Position numbers and translations under genes: made by a program
From: Pseudorasbora parva
Taxonomy: Eukaryota; Chordata; Actinopteri; Cypriniformes; Gobionidae
Direction of reading: 5' to 3'
Assembly: GCF_024679245.1 (NCBI RefSeq)
Contig: NC_090173.1
Span: 25,262,160-25,326,159 of the forward strand
DNA length: 64,000 nucleotides
Shown: piece by piece, positions 1 through 11,000 of the stretch
How the letters are laid out: the number at the start of each line of letters is the position of its first letter
Position numbering within the stretch: position 1 is the first letter of the stretch
Notes under the pieces: model-generated
The model's database searches: none
The model's input: only the letters and a program-made list of their open reading frames with translations
Told to the model about the DNA's origin: nothing

Positions 1-326
1 CTCCCAAGCGCGCCAGGCAAGCCAGTTTGTGATTGGTTCCGGCAGAATTGTAACAGAAGCAGTATAGAAATATGTACAGGTTTCCAGCCTTAGCTGCAGG
101 GTGAAATCAAATTGCCGGCAGATTGGACTGGATATACCCAGTCTAACAAAATGATGTAACCAACCATATGAACAAATCTGTCACCAGAAGTGAGATGTGA
201 TTTTATTTTTTCTGAACAGAATGTCAGAATAAATCAATCAATGAAAAACTAAACATTATGTATGATTAATTTCCTTATTATTATTATTATTAATAATATT
301 AACTCTAAATGGCACTTTTAGATTTT
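1..326. other. No gene recognised; presumed rnd2 intron
   Basis: I see no coding exon, RNA gene or clear repeat here apart from an AT-rich run with ATT triplets near 278-298. Because the rnd2 exons for the P-loop and switch I must lie upstream of 7934 and are not visible in the window, this stretch is inferred to be rnd2 intron. Confidence 0.4.
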
Positions 327-681
327 TTAAAGGGGGGGTGAAATGCTGTTTCATGCATACTGATCTTTTTACACTGTTAAAGACTTGGAATCCCATACTA
401 AACATAGACAAAGTTTCAAAAGTTAAGGTGGACGTTTGATGGGAGTATTTCTTTGTCAAAAATACTACTTCCGGTTAGTAATAAGTTTCGGCAAGTTTTT
501 TTCGATCATGGGTCCACTTGACGTTAATAGGTCGGAATTTCCTTGTATGGGCCTTACGGACAATTCTACCGGAAGAGCGTGAGAGAGAGAGAGAGAGAGA
601 GGGAGAGAGCGAAAGTAACAGGCTATGCCCATCAAAGCGCTGGCTCGTAGGCTGCGCTACACAGGTGATGTGCACATAACA

Positions 682-960
682 ATGTCACCAAAAAAGTGTG
701 TTTTTGGTTGCCAGACCAAGACAGTCCTGCACAGATTCCCCAAAACCCCCGCGTTAAGGCAACAGTGGATGTAATTTGCTTTTCCGGATCAGCAACTGAG
801 TTGCGCAAATGTTTATATCTGTTCGCTGCATTTCGGTGCCGACTGTTTCATAAACAAGGCCCAGCTTGACGCCGGCTTTTCCAATCGCCTAATGCTGAAT
901 GATGGAGCAGTCCCAACGATAAAGGTCCTAACGTTAGAACCGCAGGCTGTGAGTAAGACT
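682..960 (+). pseudogene. THAP zinc-finger domain remnant of transposon copy 1
   Basis: Translation from the ATG at 682 begins MSPKKCVFGCQTK, giving the first C-x-x-x-C pair. The second zinc pair, C-x-x-H, appears downstream as YICSLHF, and the frame continues through a segment ending DGAVPTIK. This spacing matches the C2CH pattern of THAP DNA-binding domains. One in-frame TAA (772-774) interrupts the domain just after a QQWM motif, so the copy is dead. The frame continues past the stop without a frameshift. In transposons a THAP domain normally sits at the transposase N-terminus and binds the element ends; that role is inferred here. Confidence 0.65.
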
Positions 961-1418
961 GCTTCAAATGTCTGTGTTTTTGCCTATGCTCATCAAGTAG
1001 CCCAAACATGATCACATATAGTTAATTGATCAATGGAGCATGCGATGTGTAGTGCGTGTACATTTGTTTAGCTGGCCACTATATGTGTAACTTTATGTTT
1101 GTGTATTGTAAAAGCACTCCAAACAACAATACACAAAGAGGGGGGAAATATGTTGAACTAAATAAGCACGCTTCTTCATTCAAATGCGCTACTATTCCGT
1201 GTCTATCTATGTAAACACTAGCCTGCGGTGCAAAACCAGTCCGCTTACTAACGTTACAATTGTCTACACAAACCACGCGCAAACACACACACACACGTGC
1301 ACAACTGCACTTCCCACATGTACACCTTCAAAGACAAAAATACGACGATATAATTCAAGTATAAATATGTAAATAACACAAGTCGCTAAGCATATTATAT
1401 AGTTAGTGTATAACTTGT

Positions 1419-1530
1419 ACCACATAGAGACGTCCTGCTCTAGTCGTTTTTGCTGCTGCTCCTGTTCAACTGCAGCCTCTGGGTCTGATTCCGGATCATA
1501 GATGTATGGCTGTATCTGATTAAAAGCCAT
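1419..1530 (-). pseudogene. Antisense ORF start within THAP transposon copy 1
   Basis: Reading the minus strand from the ATG at 1530, the product starts MAFNQIQPYIYDPESDPEA and continues through a Gln/Glu-rich stretch to DVSMW. The matching stretch in copy 2 (21260-21369) ends at a clear GTAAGT splice donor. Here the donor has been lost by a small deletion, so the long frame beyond it is probably not real coding. The opening resembles transposon-linked fish proteins that start with an IQPY-(F/Y)-EPE-like segment; this is from memory and uncertain. The function is unknown. Confidence 0.4.
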
Positions 1531-1838
1531 ATTTTTATTTTGAATAAAGTTTTTTTCCCGCTGTTAGGGATGACACAGCTTTACGACGCACTCGACTCAA
1601 CACAAAAGCAGCAGCGGGCACACGTCATTATTTAGCTCCGCTCACACGACACGCCCCCACCCGCTCTGCTTTTTTCGGAAAGACTCGGAACAGCGCATCT
1701 TTCTTATATAATTATAAAAAAATAAAGACTTTTCGGAGATATGCAGGATGCAATGCTACTCTATAGGTACTCAAGATTGACATGACACTGACTGAAACTG
1801 AGTGTTTCACCCCCCCTTTAACATAAGGGCAGAACCCC

Positions 1839-2392
1839 TAGCCTAGAAATCTAGACGCACCCTAGCGGCAGCAAATTTAATTTGCCCGCAAGTGTGGTCT
1901 AGCAACTCTCAATTCCTATCTGAGCTGTATTCCTCAGTATCTGGACGGCCCAATCACATCGTGTAGGTAGGCTATAGAGTCGGCGGGCGGGGCCATAATG
2001 ACGACGGCCGAGTTGCGTTTGCGTGCTTCTAGTAACAAAGTCTTCTAGTAAACACAGAAACTGGCGAACGGCGGCGGTCTTTCGAATCAGCTCTGCCCGC
2101 GCCTCCGGAAGACTTGGAGTTAAGCTTTCCTCTGAGAAAAGAACAAAGAGCGGCACTGAAGTCATTCTTAAAAAGGGAAGATGTGTTCGGAGTTTAGCCG
2201 ACCGGATATGGTGAATGTTTAATCAGTCAGCGAGCTCCCCTTCACCGTCGTTGCTCCGGTTGGTGTACCGCTATCCTATCGCGTGCAGAGGGAGTTTGAA
2301 AGACAACCGTTTATCCCGCCCCTCAGATTGAGCCCTGTCTATGGTGAGTTTCCAGACCAAACATCTTGATGTGGGTCTGGCTTGTCAGGCTA
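1839..2392. mobile_element. Non-autonomous element with 9-bp target duplication (Mutator-like?)
   Basis: The nine bases CAGAACCCC occur immediately before (1830-1838) and after (2393-2401) the element. Its ends are imperfect inverted repeats: TAGCCTAGAAATCTAGAC on the left and, read in reverse complement, TAGCCTGACAAGCCAGAC on the right. A 9-bp duplication suggests a Mutator-like element, but no transposase is present, so the class is an inference. It inserted about 20 bp beyond the right end of the neighbouring THAP element. Confidence 0.65.
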
Positions 2393-3526
2393 CAGAACCC
2401 CTCCAAAGGTTATTAATATGTATATTTTAGTTAACAATATGTATGTTAAGTATAATCAATATGCATTTTCCTTTAGAAAGGGAACTGCCATTTTGTACCA
2501 GAGTGTGGGATAAAATGAAGTATTTTGACATAAAAGGGTTTAGCTTTAAGTGCTACAAAATTATGTAATCATATGGATAAATCTGAATTTGTCACAATGT
2601 CAGGATTTGTTAGAGATCTGTAGTAAATGTGTGTGAAAAGTAATTTTTGCGGTTGTAAAATCTAGAGCTGGATGTGAGTATTGGTCCGACCATCTGGAGA
2701 GCTGGAGCAACTAATGATTTGATGACTAATGAGAACGCTGAATGGTAATGAGAGGCTCACTTTTGTTTCACAGTGTCTGATTTGTTTTGTTTGTTACTGT
2801 GTGTGCTTTCTTAAGCATTTTTCTCTGAGTTATCCATCAGTTTGTATAACTAAAAAACAGCGTGTTGACAGAAATCCACTTCTAAGAGTCTATAGGGCTG
2901 GAATGGTACATTTAAGACTTTCATTGTAATCACATATCTGTCAATGAGATTTTTGTTTGACATTCTGAGAAATTAGTTGAAAATGGTAATCAACAGCAGG
3001 GACCAGATGTTGTTCATAGAGCTTAGGAAAAAAGAAACATGTTTTGTTGTTCCAAAGCTATTTGACTTTTCTTCTGTGGAATTCAGTTAAATTGAGTGGG
3101 TTTCCATGTTGTTTTGAACCTCGTAGACTTTCATTGTATGGACAAAAACAGTTGAAACACTCTTCAAAGGGTTTATAATGGTATGAAGGTCAGTAAGTGA
3201 TGACTGAATTAACCATTTGAGGTGAACCATTCCTTTATGTACATTTATTGCAAGTTATCCACATTTCTAGATTTTTGAATTTAGAGAATTTGAATTCTGC
3301 TTAACCTATCTGCACATCACCCTTAGGCCTGTTTAGTTCTACAGAAATGCAAACATAAACACAGATTCACACAGGTAATCCCACTGTGTCTCTGAAGGGT
3401 CTTAATGAGGTGTCTGTGGATGTGTGTGTGAACATATGTGTGGTGCTCCTGACACTCTTGTGCTTACGGCTACATCTTCAACAATCTGTAATGACATCCC
3501 ATAGAGTTCTGCTTCAGTCTCTCTCT

Positions 3527-3528
<2 letters not shown>

Positions 3529-3564
<36 letters not shown>
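3529..3564. repeat. (CA)n microsatellite
   Basis: Uninterrupted CA dinucleotides, about 18 copies. Confidence 0.95.
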
Positions 3565-3565
<1 letters not shown>

Positions 3566-3964
3566 CTGGCAAGAGGTGAATCTAGGGACTGGAAGAGGAG
3601 AATGTTTACTGGCAAGCAATCAGGTCAGTGTTTCATATGGACACACTGTTCTACAAATTTGGAAGAAAAAAAAAGATACAAATTATGTCTAGCACCGCAG
3701 TACAGACGTAATCACAATAATAACGTCTTGAAAATAAACATGGCAGAGATTATTGTGGTGATATTTAACCCACTGCAAACAAGACAGAAAATGAAAGTTG
3801 TTAACACTGAATGTTTTTGCATTGGCATATAAGAGTGACCATAAATGAGAAGCTCTTTAAATTGATCCCCAAAAAAAAACATGTAGACAAGAGGAATGCT
3901 AAGAACAAGAAGTGAGTTCACACACATACAAACACAGGCTGCGATGCAGCACAGCTGTAAACAT

Positions 3965-3967
<3 letters not shown>

Positions 3968-4005
<38 letters not shown>
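3968..4005. repeat. (TG)n microsatellite
   Basis: Uninterrupted TG dinucleotides, about 19 copies, followed by a short TTTGGG-containing tract. Confidence 0.95.
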
Positions 4006-4009
<4 letters not shown>

Positions 4010-4163
4010 TTGGGTTTGGGTTTACTGAGCCATACTTTGAACAAATCTGACGCAAGAACAGAGAAGTCCAATAAAAAAAAAGGAAAACTGACAGACTGTC
4101 CTTTTTAGGGAACATTTAATTCATACGTAATCTAAGAAAAATTATAAAAAATATTATTGTTCT

Positions 4164-4203
<40 letters not shown>

Positions 4204-4444
4204 TAGGAATCATTTACCTTTTTATGAAGGGGTAACATATTTTTATCTTGATGATGATAACAAAATAGGACTAATAATATATAACATTATTACTTTTATA
4301 TTATTTATAATAATAAATACATGAATCATCATAGCTTTATGTGAGGTAACATTATTATTATTAATTTTATAATTCATTTTCTTTATACATCATTCATTTT
4401 CATTATTATTAGCAACAATAATTACATGTAATATGTAATGAAAT

Positions 4445-4485
<41 letters not shown>
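4164..4485. repeat. AT-rich block with (AAT)n and (ATT)n runs
   Basis: An AAT run at about 4165-4202 and an ATT run at about 4447-4485 bracket AT-rich DNA with further scattered ATT triplets. The two runs are complementary, so the block could fold into a weak hairpin. No coding signal. Confidence 0.85.
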
Positions 4486-4587
4486 GTCTCATTAGTTAAT
4501 GTATTAACTAACAATGATCAATATGTTTGTACAGCATTAACCTTTGTTCATGTTCATGTTAGTTCACAGTGCATTAACTAATGTAAA

Positions 4588-5818
4588 AGGGGGGGTAAAA
4601 CACTCAGTTTCAGTCAATCTCATGTCAATCTTGAGTACCTATAGAGTAGTATTGCATCCTTCATATCTCCAAAAAGTCTTTAGTTTTATTATATTTATAA
4701 AAGAAATATAGGCTGTACCGAGTCTTTCCGGAAAAAAACGAGCGCCTGGAGGCGTATCGTGTGGGCGGAGCTAAAGAATGACGAATGCACACAAAGTGGT
4801 GACATCCTCAAGCGTGGAGAAACCCATCGCTATCGATCTCAGCTAATACAGATATGATCCAGAATCAGATCCGGAGGCTGAAATAAATTGAACAGGAGAA
4901 GCAACAACAGCAGGATGTCCGTCTCTGTGGTATGTACTGTATTTAGTGGCCTGTCAACATTTGTGTGTGTTTACTCGCAGTTTATGAGGACATGATTCGG
5001 TTTATGGACTATTGTATGCGACTAAACATTAGCAGTAGCAAGCAAAACGGTTTTGCACGTCAGACTAGTGTAACGTTATACATAGAACAACAATGAAGTC
5101 CGTTAGCTCATTTGAATGAGGAAGCACGTGATCGTATCGTTTACTGATGTTTACTCACGCGACGATAGCCAACAGCAGAGACATTTGAAGCAGTTTTACT
5201 CACCGACTGCTTCCAAAGCAGGACCGAACCTTTATCGCTGGGACCGCTCCGTCAAAAGCTCACTTCTTTGGTATGATTTGGTGAAGTTCTGTGACAGCAG
5301 TGACCGTGGAAATCCACTTTGCGACGCGACTGAAGCGATATTGTGAAGCTTCCCGTCATTTCTGCGTTCAAATCGGTTCAAATGCAGCGCTGCCTTCCCG
5401 GAATGCTGTGCTGAAGCGTTGAAGTCGCTCGACGTCACCCATAGGAATAAAGTGGAGCGCGGCGCGGACTATAACCGACATTAGTGTTCACGGACGAGTG
5501 GATCTGCACCTGAGCAAGTGTTTATGGGCGTGCATTTCCTCTCTCGCTCTAGTCACGCGTGCGCGCACCCTACCGGGAGAAGAGCCCGTACGGCCCATAC
5601 AAGGACCTTCCGCTCTATCGACGTCAAGCCAACCCATACTCGAAAAAAACTCTCCGAAACTTGTGAGAAACCGGAAGGAGTATTTTTGACACAGAAATAC
5701 TCCATCAAATGTCCAACATTAGTTTTTGAAACTTTGTCTATGTTTAGGGTGGGAATCCAAGTCTTTAACAGTGTAAAAAGCTCAGTATGCACGAAACAGC
5801 ATGCCCCCCCCCCCCTCT
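4588..5818 (-). mobile_element. TTAA-type THAP transposon, copy 3 (inverted, diverged)
   Basis: The ends match the family at 331 and 20454 but in reverse order: the end with the AACACTCAGTTTCAGTCA segment is on the left, and the end with AAACTTTGTCTATGTTTAG is on the right. The right flank is TTAA (5819-5822); the left flank is degraded. A remnant of the THAP C-terminal region is recognisable on the minus strand near 5210-5240, as the GCGGTCCCAGCGATAAAGG stretch. On the plus strand near 4855-4920 is a broken version of the family's antisense ORF (YDPESDPEAE followed by a stop). The middle differs from the other copies, so this is an older or different subfamily. Confidence 0.6.
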
Positions 5819-5822
5819 TTAA

Positions 5823-6750
5823 CAGATACAACTTTGGATTTTAATAATTTATTAGTAAATGTTGAGACAATTACTAAATACATGTTGTAGGTCATGTTAA
5901 CTAATGGTTAAACATGGAACCATTTATTATTTAATTAATAAAATGTTTTAAAAATGCAAATAAAGGTTTTCTTCTAGAAGTACGGTTAGGACTTGGGTGA
6001 TCATTAAAGGCTTTATATGAAAATAAACAATACAAGTCTTTATTGTGTCCTCATTTAAATAGCTTAGTAAGCACGTGTATTTTAGAAGCTGTTGTAGGGA
6101 GAACAGAAACATGTGTCCCTGTGGATTAGCATACTCAACATGGTGACAGATAACACACAGTATCAGTCTTTCTTTTCATTCCAGTCTCTCTCGCTCTCTC
6201 TCAGTACACTTTTATTAGTTTCTTCTTATCCTTATTTGCATTCTCATCTAAGAAATTAGATTCAACCATCTTTCGTGGCTGTGGTTGACAGACCTGCCAG
6301 GGGGGACTGTGGGACATGTAGCTCATGGGGTGGCTCCTGAGGCTAGCCCATAATAACTGATAGCTTTGATCAGTGCTTCAAACACTCATTGTCACTCTCA
6401 CACGTCCTCTCTCTTTACCTCCCTATCTCTCACTGTCTATGTCTGGATTTGTGTCCTCACTCGAGGGAAGGACAGGAGAGTGAGAGATGAATGCAAAGTT
6501 TGAGAAAGGAGATCAGGAAAGACAGAGAGAGTATGCTAGTTGTAGAGAGTGGCAGTTCACATTCAGAGTATGTGTATACTGTGCATGTTATGCAAATATT
6601 ATATGTGTATCCCATAATGTTATGAGACAAACTTGCCTATCTTCTATTTTTAACATCACAAATGGATGTATATATAACATAACAGGGGTTTTTTCATCTC
6701 AAGATGCACTCCAGCAATGTTTTATGTCACGTTCATAAAAGCCACTCTTA
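5823..6750. other. No gene recognised; presumed rnd2 intron
   Basis: Moderately AT-rich unique-looking sequence with short CT-rich tracts near 6180-6200 and 6405-6440. I found no exon with homology I recognise and no structured repeat. Confidence 0.4.
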
Positions 6751-6751
6751 A

Positions 6752-6945
6752 AAGAAAAGGTTCTATATAGAACCTTTAATGGTTCTATCGGCGCTACATA
6801 TTTGGAACCCTAAAAGGTTCTATATAGAACCCTTTTTAAGTGCCAAAAGGATTCTTTCTTTTCATTATAGAACCTTTTTAGCATAAAAGGTTATATAAGG
6901 ACAAGAAAGAACTCTTTTGGCACTTAAAAAGGGTTCTTCATTATG
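6752..6945. repeat. Palindromic inverted-repeat element
   Basis: The self-complementary unit GGTTCTATATAGAACC occurs twice (around 6770 and 6819). Longer inverted pieces, such as AAAAAGGGTTCT and its complement, make most of the stretch foldable. It looks like a short hairpin-type non-autonomous DNA element; boundaries are approximate. Confidence 0.6.
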
Positions 6946-7469
6946 GTTTTCTGGCCTTGACCCTTACGCACAGAGATTGTTCCAGATTCTCTGAATCTTT
7001 GGATGATATTATGCACTGTAGATGATGATAACTTCAAACTCTTTGCAATTTTTCTCGGAGAAACTCCTGATATTGCTCCACTATTTTTCGCAGCGGCATT
7101 GGGGGAATTAGTGATCCTCTGCCCATCTTGACTTCTGAGAGACACTGCCACTCTGAGACGCTCCTTTTATACCCAATCATGTTGACAATTGACCTAATAA
7201 GTTGCAAATTGGTTCTCCAGCTGATCCTTATATGTACATTTAACTTTTCCGGCCTCTTATTGCTACCTGTCCCAACTTTTTTGGAATGTGTATTAAATCC
7301 AAAATGAGCCAATATTTGGCATGACATTTCAAAATGTCTCACTTTCAACATTTGATATGTTATCTATCTATATATCTATATATTGTAAATTAGATTTGTA
7401 AAATATTGCATTCCATTTTTATTCACAATTTGTACAGTGTCCCAACTTTTTAGGAATTGGTTTGTATAA
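6946..7469 (-). mobile_element. Tc1-like transposon fragment with HTH remnant
   Basis: On the minus strand a frame (about 7151 down to 6946) contains SGVSPRKIAKSLKLSSSTV followed by HNIIQRFRESGTI, the N-terminal helix-turn-helix typical of Tc1/mariner transposases. The right side carries GTGTCCCAACTTTTTAGGAA, and TGTCCCAACTTTTTTGGAAT also occurs inside, a sequence I associate with ends of a fish Tc1 family. The DDE catalytic region is missing, so the copy is inactive. Confidence 0.6.
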
Positions 7470-7933
7470 TAATAATAAAAAACAATTATTTAGCATGTGC
7501 ATTTTGTATAAAATGTTTTAATGAATAAAAACAGAGATTAAAAATGTTTGCTGTATTACGCTTGGTTCATTCGGAATCGTTACATTGGAAATGGTGTCAA
7601 GAATTTGGGAAACAATGGTTAACAGTTGCCCCAAACCGTTAGACAAAGGGAGGCTTGAAAACATTATGAACATTATGGATGCTAATGTTATAAAGTTAAT
7701 ACATGACTGTGTTGGAATTAAACTGACCTCTCTCATCCTGCTCAGGCACTCACCACTGGAGAAACATCATTCGTTTTATCATCTGCCCTGCTGTATGACC
7801 CACTGTAAATAATTTGTACATGCCACAGCAATCGCGAGCACCATCAGCAGTATTTCGCTCTTTGATTTGAACATCAGCTTCATCATAATGAAGCGTTTTT
7901 CTCCTGACCCCTCACTGTGCTTTTGTTCTGCAG
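7470..7933 (+). other. rnd2 intron 3' part with polypyrimidine tract and acceptor
   Basis: No repeat or gene is recognised. The last 15 bases before 7934 are T/C-rich and end in TGCAG, a normal splice acceptor for the first visible rnd2 exon. Confidence 0.6.
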
Positions 7934-8043
7934 GGTCCTCGTATTATGATAATGTACGGCCCCTGGCGTATCCAGACTGTGATGCTGTGCTCATCTGTTT
8001 TGATATCAGCAGACCCGAGACGCTAGACAGCATCCCTAAGAAG
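7934..8043 (+). CDS. rnd2: rnd2 coding exon: switch II to alpha-2 region
   Basis: Acceptor TGCAG ends at 7933 and donor GTCAGA starts at 8044. The exon encodes [15 protein letters not shown] and [17 protein letters not shown], ending IPKK. Its first two bases complete a Gly codon begun in the preceding, unseen exon. The donor is followed almost at once by a long TTTCC repeat. Confidence 0.9.
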
Positions 8044-11000
8044 GTCAGAATCTCCTTTCCTTTCCTTTCCTTTCCTTTCCTTTCCTTTCCTTTCCTTTCC
8101 TTTCCTTTCCTTTCCTTTCCTTTCCTTTCCTTTCCTTTCCTTTCCTTTCCTTTCCTTTCCTTTCCTTTCCTCTTTTCCTAAAAAAAGAAAAGAGTATATA
8201 TTTGCAAAAGTGCATTTTGGAATGACATTATTCTAGTCTCTCGCTGAAAACACAATGTAATTGTCGACTAAGAGAAGTTTTTGTTTGTGGGCGTTTCGCA
8301 GTTGGAGGGTGACGGCATTGTGGATTTACACAAAAACACAAGCTTTAGCTAAACACAGATGCCAGCAATTATGTGGTAATGAGGGTGTGAGCCTAACGCT
8401 GAAAGGTTTAAGTGTGTTTTTCAATTTTAAGTCTATATGTCTGACGAGGAAAAAAGATATTGGGATGAGTAGGAAGAAGAGTGGGCAGTATGAACACATA
8501 TCACATATATTTATATCACAGTAATGATAAACACTACCATTGAAAAGTTTGAATGATAAGAATTTAATACTTTTATTCAGCAAGCACACATTGAATGGAC
8601 TGAAAGTGATAGTTATCATCAAGGACATTTATCATTTTACAAAAGAGTTCTATTTCAGATAAATGCAGTTTTTCAGTTTGAATCTAGTTGATACTGATTT
8701 CATTAGATTGGTAACGGCCTATATTGTCTTATTATTCAAATTAAATTTGTTGATTAAATTTAAGATTTTTTCATTAAAGATAACAAATATATTTAAAAAG
8801 ATTAGAATAATTGCCCATATAAAGGTAATAATGATTATAAGCTATATGAGAAAAACAAACAAACAACAACAAAACAAATAGAACGACAACTAAAATAGAT
8901 GGGCTGTGATAACTGACATTGATACTAATTAATGTAATTTAAATCTTTTCATATCTATCATATTTCAACTTCATCCCTTGTCCAAAACTCAGTGTGCTGT
9001 CTAAAATAATAGATAAGATTGCTGCATATTTACACTATGAAAAAGTTTATTTAAATACTTCAAGAAGCGGACTGTTATTCTGCATGGAGCGGAAGAACTG
9101 AAAGCGGCGCGGGTTGATCTTTAGTCGACCAATCACCGGAAAGGGGCGTTTCATGCCCACGCACACGTGGAAATCGAATATTCAAACCATTTATCCATTT
9201 TCTATTCCTGAACATAAAAATATAAAATCAAGCCCAATTCTCTCCTTTTTTGTGGAAAAAAATTATAAATAAATGAGCCGTTTTATCATTTTTCCACTTT
9301 CAATATTAAATTGAAAAATGAACAAACCAATATTACTGTTTTTATTGTAGTTTTGATCAAATAAATTCATTGTAAGCATATGGGTAGTGTATATACATTT
9401 TTTTCCAATTATTATTAGAAAATTATTTAATCTGATGTAAGTATTCTAAAATTCCTCTAAATTCCTTTCATTCTCTAACTGCCCTAATGAATTGCTAACC
9501 CTGCCACACCAGACACACTGAAGGCTTTAACACTTCTGCATCTCACCTCTGAGGCCACAGGGGCGGAGCTAAAGGCTGTTGTGGAATGTTGAGAGGCAGG
9601 CGGTGACCTCCGATTGGCCAGTTAACGGTGGCATTTAAGGTTAAAGATCACAGACAGTGCTGTTTGATGGATGGTTGAACACATTCAGAACCTGTGAAAT
9701 GGTGCCATAGCTGAGATTGCAGAACCTTTGCAGGCGAATAACGCACACATACACACACACACACACACACATACACGTACACACACACATGCCCCATGCA
9801 TTCTCCCAAATAAGCTGTCTGAATAACTGTCTCAGGGTAGTTATGCATTAGCAGGAATTTTCCTGAAAAGAGCTTTGTCTGGATCATTTCAAGCTACACT
9901 GGTGTAAAAGGAGATTTGAAGCTGTTGTAATTTACTACTGCTGTATAGTTTGCTGGCAAAAACTTGTGTAAATATTATCTGATTTGATTTGGATGTGCAT
10001 GTAAGTAATCAGACAATAGCTGGTCAAATTGCTTCTCTTATTCTCTCTCTCATGCTCACACAACTACATTATACACACATAAATGACAGAAAGGGAGGAA
10101 AACACTGTGACACAAGATCTATGTATTACAGCATAAACAACTATTACAAGTTTCGGCTAGAATACTAAATAATATATTTAAATATCATTCCTAAAATTTG
10201 AATACTGAAGTCTATACATTACAAATAGCTGGATAGGGAAGGATAAATGGATGGATGGGCGAACAGAACGGCGTTAATTTAAAAAAGAAATCTTTTGTAA
10301 CAATGTAAAATCTTACATTGTCTGTTTTTCTGACTTTTGAACAGTAGAAGATGTTTTTATTTAAAGTGACTGATTCTCTCTCTCTCGTTCTTTCAGTGGC
10401 AGGTGGAGGCTCAGGAGTATTGTCCAAGTGCAAAGTTGGTGTTGGTTGGCTGTAAGTTGGATATGAGAACCGATGTCAGCACCTTACGAGAACTGTCCAA
10501 ACAAAGACTCATACCTGTCACTCATGAACAGGTGAGTGTATACACACACACTCACATTCACAAACACAAACACAGGAGACTAGAACATGAAGTGTTAAGA
10601 GAGATTTTTTTATAGAGATTTGTTTTTTTGTATAGAGACATATTGTAAACAAATATGTTTATTTTCCTCTAGGGCTATATAAAAATTGTTTAAAATATAT
10701 AAATAGTAAAGTTTACATTTGCATTTGGCAGACGCTTTTATCCAAAGCGACTTACATTGCATTTTAAGGTACACATTTTACATTTTTGTCAGTTCTTGCT
10801 TTCCCTGGGAATCTAACCCATGACCTTGGCGTTGCTAGCGCCATGCTCTACTGTTTGAGCTACAGGAAAGAATATTGTTAATACATATAAAGTTCAAGTA
10901 TATTTGTAAGTGTACTGTTTCAATACTACTTGGGACTAAACTAGCCCACTTTTTAGTGTAAAAAAGTATACTTTAAGTATACTCAAAGTCCCTTTAAAGG

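Larger units (their letters stand above)
331..1817 (+). mobile_element. TTAA-flanked THAP-type DNA transposon, copy 1 (Kolobok-like)
   Basis: The ends are short inverted repeats, AGGGGGGGTGAAA on the left and its complement on the right, and each is bordered by TTAA (327-330 and 1818-1821), as expected of a TTAA target duplication. Inside are a THAP-like zinc-binding reading frame on the plus strand (from 682) and an ORF start on the minus strand (1419-1530). Kolobok superfamily elements are known for TTAA duplications and THAP domains, which is why I favour that class; piggyBac also uses TTAA but lacks THAP. A second copy lies at 20454-21642 and an inverted, diverged copy at 4588-5818. No transposase catalytic core is visible, so this is a deleted, non-autonomous copy. 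Confidence 0.7.
2402..4160. other. Presumed rnd2 intron with microsatellites
   Basis: No exon is recognised. The stretch holds a CA repeat (about 3529-3564), a TG repeat (about 3968-4005), and at about 3045-3240 a diverged copy of a dispersed cyprinid-type repeat, recognisable by its ACTTTCATTGTATGGAC segment. Open frames over the CA/TG runs are repeat artefacts. Confidence 0.4.

Noticed and set aside
3386..3832. 148-residue open frame
   Set aside because: It spans a CA microsatellite, has low-complexity content and shows no homology I recognise.
1..7933. Missing 5' rnd2 exons (P-loop, switch I)
   Set aside because: I searched the plus strand by eye for GKT-type P-loop and switch I coding and found none, so these exons are presumed to lie upstream of the window.
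10714..10867. Functional tRNA gene on the minus strand
   Set aside because: A- and B-box-like motifs are present, but the sequence does not fold into a complete cloverleaf, the B box is degraded, and it belongs to an abundant dispersed fish repeat.
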